The notes under the pieces: model-generated
The model's input: only the letters and a program-made list of their open reading frames with translations
The model's database searches: none
Told to the model about the DNA's origin: nothing
In this document: piece by piece, positions 6,009-9,662 of the stretch
Layout of the letters: every line of letters begins with the position of its first letter
Position numbering within the stretch: position 1 is the stretch's first letter
Program-made: the position numbers and the translations under genes
Assembly (NCBI GenBank): GCA_028696285.1
Contig: JAQVHJ010000058.1
Coordinates: forward strand, 1 to 9,662
DNA length: 9,662 bases
Source of the DNA: a bacterium
GTDB taxonomy: Bacteria > AUK180 > JAQVHJ01
Direction: 5' to 3'

Positions 6009-7454
6009 ATGAAGCTTTTTAAACAAAGTAAACTGAAACTGATTTTTATCCTTTTCTTTTTAATCTCTGTTTCCGTTTCCTATGTTAATGCAGGTTTGGA
6101 TTACAAACCACCGGAACAGGAGCCTATCACTGTTGAGAATCCGAAATCAGCACAGGTTCCCGACTCACTCTCAATCCTGATCTGGAATATCGGGTATTGT
6201 GGTTTGGGAGCAGAAGCTGATTTCTTCATGGATGGCGGAAAATCATCCCTTGCAGAAAGTAAGACGGTTGTTGAAGAGCATTTTAAGAATATTAAAAAAT
6301 TCATTAAAGACCGGAATGCAGATATCATTCTTTTACAGGAAGTTGATGAGGATGCAAAACGCAGTTACGGGATTAAACAAGTCCAAGGCTTGAAATCCGA
6401 ATTCAAGGATTACTCCTCCGGTTTTGCATACAACTACAAAGTCCCGTTCGTTCCTGTACCGTTGAAAAAACCGATGGGCCGTGTTAAATCGGGATTATTG
6501 ACCCTCTCCAGGTTCGATACACTTGAAATGACACGTTATTCCTTGCCCGGTGAATATTCCTGGCCCACCAGAGTTTTCCATCTGGATAGATGTATTCTGG
6601 TATCGGTTATTCCCATAGAGAAAACGAGAAAAAGGCTCATTGTAATAAATATGCATTTATCAGCATTTGACAAAGGCGGTGAATTGCGCAAACAGCAATT
6701 AACGTTTTTAAAGGAATTTATTCTTCTTCAATACGAGATGGGAAATTTTGTCATTGTCGGAGGTGACTGGAACCATTCATTCCCGGGATTCCAAAATACT
6801 TTTTCTAATAATAAACCCGATCCCGACTGGCTTCAATACCTTCCTAATGACTGGTCTCCGGAAGGTTGGAAATTTTATTTTGATAAAAATAATCCAACCA
6901 TCAGGGCGAACTCAACTCCGTATGTTAAAGGTGATAATTTCAGGACTATCATTGACGGTTTTTTAGTCTCGCCAAATGTTATGGTTAATAAGGTTCAGGG
7001 ATTTGACCTCGATTTTCAGGACTCAGACCATAACCCGGTTTTATTGGAAGTTACACTAAACCCGGAGGAAATTGAAGAACTTCCACCCGTTCCCGAAGAT
7101 ATTAATGAGTCCAAACCAAAAGAAAAAATAAGCGGGACACCCGAATGCAGAAATATAAATGACATAGAAAAATTCGATACAAATACCGTCTGCTTAATAG
7201 GAATCTACCGGATCTCTGAAGAGAAGGTTGATTTGAAACTACATAAAAAAGTATTCCAGGGAACATATTTAGAATTGGAAGACGGGACAAAGGTTATATT
7301 AAGCTACATGCCCCCTGAAGCAGAAACTTTCAAAGATAAAAAAGTCAAGATCATCGGAACTATTTACCGGAGAATACCTCCCGACGAAGAATATATGCAG
7401 AGAATAATCTCTCCGCATTTAAAAGATTATAATGACATTGAAATAATAGAATAG
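6009..7454 (+). CDS. Exported endonuclease/exonuclease/phosphatase (EEP)-fold protein with extra C-terminal domain
   Basis: This 481-residue protein has a signal peptide (1-28, ending VNA) and an EEP phosphohydrolase domain (about 53-350). The metal and catalytic motifs are all present: WNIGY (59-63, Asn60), LQEVD (109-113, Glu111), NMHLS (214-218, His216), GGDWNH (251-256, Asp253 and Asn255), IDGF (315-318) and SDHNP (339-343, Asp340 and His341). The fold covers DNases, inositol-phosphate phosphatases and sphingomyelinases; the substrate cannot be read from these motifs. A proline- and glutamate-rich linker (351-372) leads to a domain of about 105 residues with alternating strands (TVCLIGIYRI, GTYLELEDGTKVIL, KVKIIGTIYRR) that resembles an OB fold. 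The ribosome site AGGGGG is modest, 6 bases from the ATG. It is divergent from the Ntn hydrolase gene and convergent with the flavodiiron gene. An extracellular or periplasmic nuclease or phosphoesterase is the likeliest role. Confidence 0.85.
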   Translation: MKLFKQSKLKLIFILFFLISVSVSYVNAGLDYKPPEQEPITVENPKSAQVPDSLSILIWNIGYCGLGAEADFFMDGGKSSLAESKTVVEEHFKNIKKFIKDRNADIILLQEVDEDAKRSYGIKQVQGLKSEFKDYSSGFAYNYKVPFVPVPLKKPMGRVKSGLLTLSRFDTLEMTRYSLPGEYSWPTRVFHLDRCILVSVIPIEKTRKRLIVINMHLSAFDKGGELRKQQLTFLKEFILLQYEMGNFVIVGGDWNHSFPGFQNTFSNNKPDPDWLQYLPNDWSPEGWKFYFDKNNPTIRANSTPYVKGDNFRTIIDGFLVSPNVMVNKVQGFDLDFQDSDHNPVLLEVTLNPEEIEELPPVPEDINESKPKEKISGTPECRNINDIEKFDTNTVCLIGIYRISEEKVDLKLHKKVFQGTYLELEDGTKVILSYMPPEAETFKDKKVKIIGTIYRRIPPDEEYMQRIISPHLKDYNDIEIIE

Positions 7455-7472
7455 ATTTTTCCGCTCGATATC

Positions 7473-7508
7473 GATGTCACGTTTTCTCAATTGAGAAAAC
7501 ATGACATC
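7473..7508. terminator. Shared hairpin between convergent genes
   Basis: GATGTCA (7473-7479) pairs with 7502-7508, and after one C/A mismatch GTTTTCTC (7481-7488) pairs with 7493-7500 around AATT. The 15-base-pair arm lies between the EEP stop (7454) and the flavodiiron stop (7533). A T-rich stretch (TTTTTT) comes only about 15 bases later on the plus strand, so it is not a classic intrinsic terminator, but a two-way terminator or mRNA 3-prime stabiliser fits its place. Confidence 0.55.
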
Positions 7509-7532
7509 ATATATTTCACAGATTTTTTAATT

Positions 7533-8711
7533 CTAAATTACGTTATTCTCTTTGTGTTTATCTGCAACTGCCTGGGCAAGTGTATCAAGCGCTTTCAGGT
7601 CTTCTTCCTTGGGATAACCTTTTACTATAACAGGATTTAATATTTCAACTTTCAGATTTGGTATCATTCCTGCTATCTGCTCAACTGCCTTGGTTGCCCA
7701 GCCGTATGATCCCACTACGGACGCGAACTTCAGTTTCGGTCTCAGGATATTCGCCAACTGAACTGCATACGTTACGACCGGGTGCGGAGACATGTGCACG
7801 GTTGGGGTGCCGATGATAATTGTTGCAGCATCTACGAGTGTGATTGCAAGTTTTCCTATATCTGTAACCGCCAAGTCGAACAGGTGAACCTTCACTCCCC
7901 TTTCTGCAAGTGCTGCGGTGAGATGCATGACCATCTTTTCCGTACTCCCGTGCATGGAGATATATGGGATCACGGCGATATTCTTCGGTGTATCGGCAAT
8001 CCAATCTTTATATGCTTCAATAATAAATTCAGGTTTATCATAAAGCGGTCCATGGCTCGGCGCGATAATATCTATTTTATACTCACTCACCTTCTTAATG
8101 TTATTCTTAATGATATTCCTGAACGGCATCATTATCTCCGCAAAATACCTCTTGGCCGATTCATAAACAAGGCCTTCATCCGTAACAAAGATGTCTGATG
8201 TTGCAATATGCGAACCGAAAAAGTCACAGGAGAATAAAATATTATCTTCCTTCAGGTATGTTACCATTGTCTCCGGCCAATGTACCCAGGGTGTATAAAT
8301 GAACTTTAAAGTCTTATCACCCAATGATAATTCTTCCCCGTCCTTAACAACTTGAATTTTTTCTTCCGGTACCAGGAGATGATCCATTATCATTCCTTTC
8401 GCTTTATCTGATGCAATGACTTTGGCATTCGGATACTTCTCAAGAATCATCGGGATGGACCCGGAATGATCCTGTTCTGTATGATGTGATATGATATAGT
8501 CTATGTTTTTCACATCTTCCAGCTGCGCAAATAGGAACTCAACCAGTTTCGGATCAACCGTATCTAATAATGCCGTTTTCCCGCTGCCCTTGATCAAATA
8601 TGCATTATAACTTGTCCCGTCCGGAAGCGGTATTAATGAATCAAATAACCGCCGGTTCCAGTCAACACCGCCGATTAAAAAGATGTTCTCTTTTATCTTT
8701 CTCGGTTTCAT
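7533..8711 (-). CDS. fprA: Flavodiiron protein (A-type flavoprotein, oxygen/NO reductase)
   Basis: This cytoplasmic protein reduces oxygen to water, or NO to nitrous oxide, with electrons usually from rubredoxin or coenzyme F420. Numbering from the ATG at 8729, the metallo-beta-lactamase domain (about 10-245) keeps every diiron ligand: HxExDH as His83, Glu85, Asp87, His88; His150; bridging Asp169; His226. The flavodoxin domain (about 250-395) has the FMN loops SMHGSTEKM (258-266), GTPTVHMSPHP (307-317) and GSYGWATKAVE (340-350). There is no rubredoxin or flavin reductase extension, so it is a class A enzyme needing a separate donor, not found here. I placed the start at 8711: AAAGGAG (8720-8726) lies 8 bases upstream of that ATG, whereas the ATG at 8729 has no ribosome site and would code through it (398 versus 392 residues). 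It has its own consensus promoter. Confidence 0.95.
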   Translation of the reverse strand: MKPRKIKENIFLIGGVDWNRRLFDSLIPLPDGTSYNAYLIKGSGKTALLDTVDPKLVEFLFAQLEDVKNIDYIISHHTEQDHSGSIPMILEKYPNAKVIASDKAKGMIMDHLLVPEEKIQVVKDGEELSLGDKTLKFIYTPWVHWPETMVTYLKEDNILFSCDFFGSHIATSDIFVTDEGLVYESAKRYFAEIMMPFRNIIKNNIKKVSEYKIDIIAPSHGPLYDKPEFIIEAYKDWIADTPKNIAVIPYISMHGSTEKMVMHLTAALAERGVKVHLFDLAVTDIGKLAITLVDAATIIIGTPTVHMSPHPVVTYAVQLANILRPKLKFASVVGSYGWATKAVEQIAGMIPNLKVEILNPVIVKGYPKEEDLKALDTLAQAVADKHKENNVI

Positions 8712-8719
8712 CTTAACTT

Positions 8720-8726
8720 CTCCTTT
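8720..8726 (-). promoter_or_regulatory. Ribosome binding site that decides the flavodiiron start
   Basis: AAAGGAG on the minus strand ends 8 bases before the ATG at 8711. It lies inside the six-codon extension that an ATG at 8729 would add, so the shorter protein is favoured. Confidence 0.75.
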
Positions 8727-8759
8727 CATTTAAAACTTAAGATAAAGAACCCAAATTAC

Positions 8760-8788
8760 ATTATACTTCAAATCAAATTTATTGTCAA
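8760..8788 (-). promoter_or_regulatory. Consensus sigma70 promoter for the flavodiiron gene
   Basis: On the minus strand a perfect TTGACA (8783-8788) is followed after 17 bases by a perfect TATAAT (8760-8765). The spacer contains ATTTGATTTGAA (8767-8778), the same 12-base word found at the reductase-rhodanese promoter. A strong basal promoter suggests high expression unless repressed. The leader to the start at 8711 is about 40 bases. Confidence 0.85.
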
Positions 8789-8811
8789 GTATAAAGGTGC
8801 CGGCCTAGGAG

Positions 8812-8856
8812 TTAAATATTAGTGGTAAGTGGAGGGTGGAGGATGGAAAGTGGAAT
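8812..8856 (+). repeat. Partial repeat copy D (heptamer part)
   Basis: TTAAATATTAGTGG (8812-8825) is identical to part of copy C and close to copy A. It runs into five 7-base units: GTGGTAA, GTGGAGG, GTGGAGG, ATGGAAA and GTGGAAT. The ACAGGGACGG start and everything after the heptamers are missing. It begins about 23 bases upstream of the flavodiiron -35 box. Confidence 0.7.
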
Positions 8857-9003
8857 AAATATGAGAAATACAAATCTTATGCTCGCAGCATGAATCTTAA
8901 CTTCATGGTAAAAAATTACATTCAATTGCTTATTAAGTATCAATTTTAAAACAAAAAGAAGGGCGTCCGTCCGGGCGCTTTATAGTTATTTGCTTTGATA
9001 ATT

Positions 9004-9386
9004 ATGTTATTTTCTGATAATATTAAGATGTTAAATAATTATGATACGGGCGTTATCGTAAGATCTAGCAAGCAATAGCGATGCGTCCGGGCTCCTCGCC
9101 TGTACAATTATTAGTTGTCAGATTATGTTTTTTTTACATAATATTGTAGTATTAAATACTGTCGATACGGGCGAAGACCCTTCGCCCCTACATATTGTAT
9201 CAAATGTTTGCAACACGAAAATGGATTGCCACCACCAGGTCCTTCGCTTCACTCTGGACAAGCAACAAAATGACAAATAATGTTATAACAATTCACAATT
9301 CACGTATACCATCATCACATTCCACTCTCCACACCCCACTCTCCACTAACATATAATTTTTCAACTTTTTCCACCCCCGTCCCTGT
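9004..9386 (-). repeat. Composite intergenic repeat, copy B (inverted relative to A)
   Basis: The reverse complement of this block matches 4047-4429 without gaps and with about 8 mismatches, about 98 percent identity. Heptamer tracts, hairpins and the internal CCCGTATC duplication are all retained. Past the inner end, weaker similarity to A continues to about 8975. B keeps CGCCCGTATC in the second internal block where A has CCCCCGTATC, so B looks slightly closer to the ancestral form. No gene lies in it. Confidence 0.93.
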
Positions 9387-9662
9387 AATCAAAACACATT
9401 CAATTTATGCAAAAGTATTATTTGACTTTTGGTTCAATATGTCTTCATAATCTTATAAGCAGATAAATAAGTTTCTCTTTTTAATCCCGTTTAATCCCTG
9501 TGAAAAAATATTTTTGCACTCATTTTCATGTTAAGCATCGATTGTTATAAACATCTGCAACATTCTTCTTAATGCTATATTCCCAATTTTCAATCTAAAA
9601 TCTTCAATTTTCAATACAAAGCTCTCTGGTTCAGAATATCATTTTAACTTAATATCAACTAA
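9387..9662. other. AT-rich gene-free tail
   Basis: No open frame with a ribosome site is visible on either strand up to the window edge. On the minus strand GGGATTAAAC and GGGATTAAAA stand in tandem (about 9483-9502), and CAATTTTCAAT occurs twice 21 bases apart (about 9584-9615). These look like decayed short repeats. A promoter-like pair at 9422-9451 is listed separately. Confidence 0.5.
9422..9451 (+). promoter_or_regulatory. Possible plus-strand promoter with no gene in the window
   Basis: TTGACT (9422-9427) and CATAAT (9446-9451) are 18 bases apart, each 5 of 6 to consensus, starting 36 bases outside repeat B. No start codon with a ribosome site follows before the window edge, so it may drive a gene beyond it, be a remnant, or be chance in AT-rich DNA. 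Confidence 0.3.

Noticed and set aside
7681..8198. Open frames of 107 and 138 codons overlapping the flavodiiron gene
   Set aside because: They are other-frame shadows of a fully motif-supported gene.
8879..8891. ATGCT-CGC-AGCAT hairpin downstream of copy D
   Set aside because: The stem is only 5 base pairs with no T run and no nearby gene end; too weak to call.
4047..9386. Composite transposon bounded by inverted insertion sequences
   Set aside because: The repeats are far too short to encode a transposase, none lies between them, and no target-site duplication could be recognised at the outer ends.

Overview
The window looks like chromosome from an AT-rich, Gram-negative-type anaerobe. 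Two predicted lipoproteins have short Cys lipoboxes, and two more proteins carry N-terminal export or anchor segments. A flavodiiron protein and a CoA-disulfide/persulfide reductase point to anaerobic life with oxygen and sulfur stress defence. Nothing fixes the species; an uncultivated anaerobic lineage is a guess. No transposase, phage, CRISPR, tRNA or rRNA gene is visible, and stop-codon use looks standard.

Layout from left to right: an NHL-repeat lipoprotein gene (57-998, -); a divergent lipoprotein of unknown function (1215-2006, +); a CoA-disulfide reductase with C-terminal rhodanese domain (2262-3956, -) ending at a textbook terminator; a 730-base gene-free stretch with a promoter, repeat copy A, a hairpin and a 16-unit heptamer array; a membrane-anchored choloylglycine-hydrolase-type Ntn hydrolase (4687-5862, -); a divergent exported endonuclease/exonuclease/phosphatase-fold protein (6009-7454, +); a convergent flavodiiron protein (7533-8711, -); and about 930 gene-free bases holding its promoter, a degenerate repeat (D), repeat copy B and an AT-rich tail. 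Each gene appears to be its own transcription unit. Five of the six have a recognisable sigma70-type promoter with a 17-base spacer.

The most unusual content lies between the genes. Two almost identical repeats of at least 383 bases (A at 4047-4429, B at 9004-9386) face each other across about 4.6 kb containing three genes. Each contains heptamer tracts, a run of small hairpins and a decayed internal duplication. Partial copies of the repeat's 5-prime module occur at 2021 and 8812. The heptamer tracts, including the long array that starts inside the stop codon of the Ntn hydrolase gene, mostly fit one skeleton, GTRRANN. Copies A, B and D each lie a short way upstream of the -35 box of a promoter pointing away from them.

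Functionally, the reductase-rhodanese and the flavodiiron protein form a plausible redox-defence pair. Their promoters share an identical 12-base word in the spacer region, which suggests common control. The other four products are predicted to be exported or membrane-attached, and nothing here ties them into one pathway.
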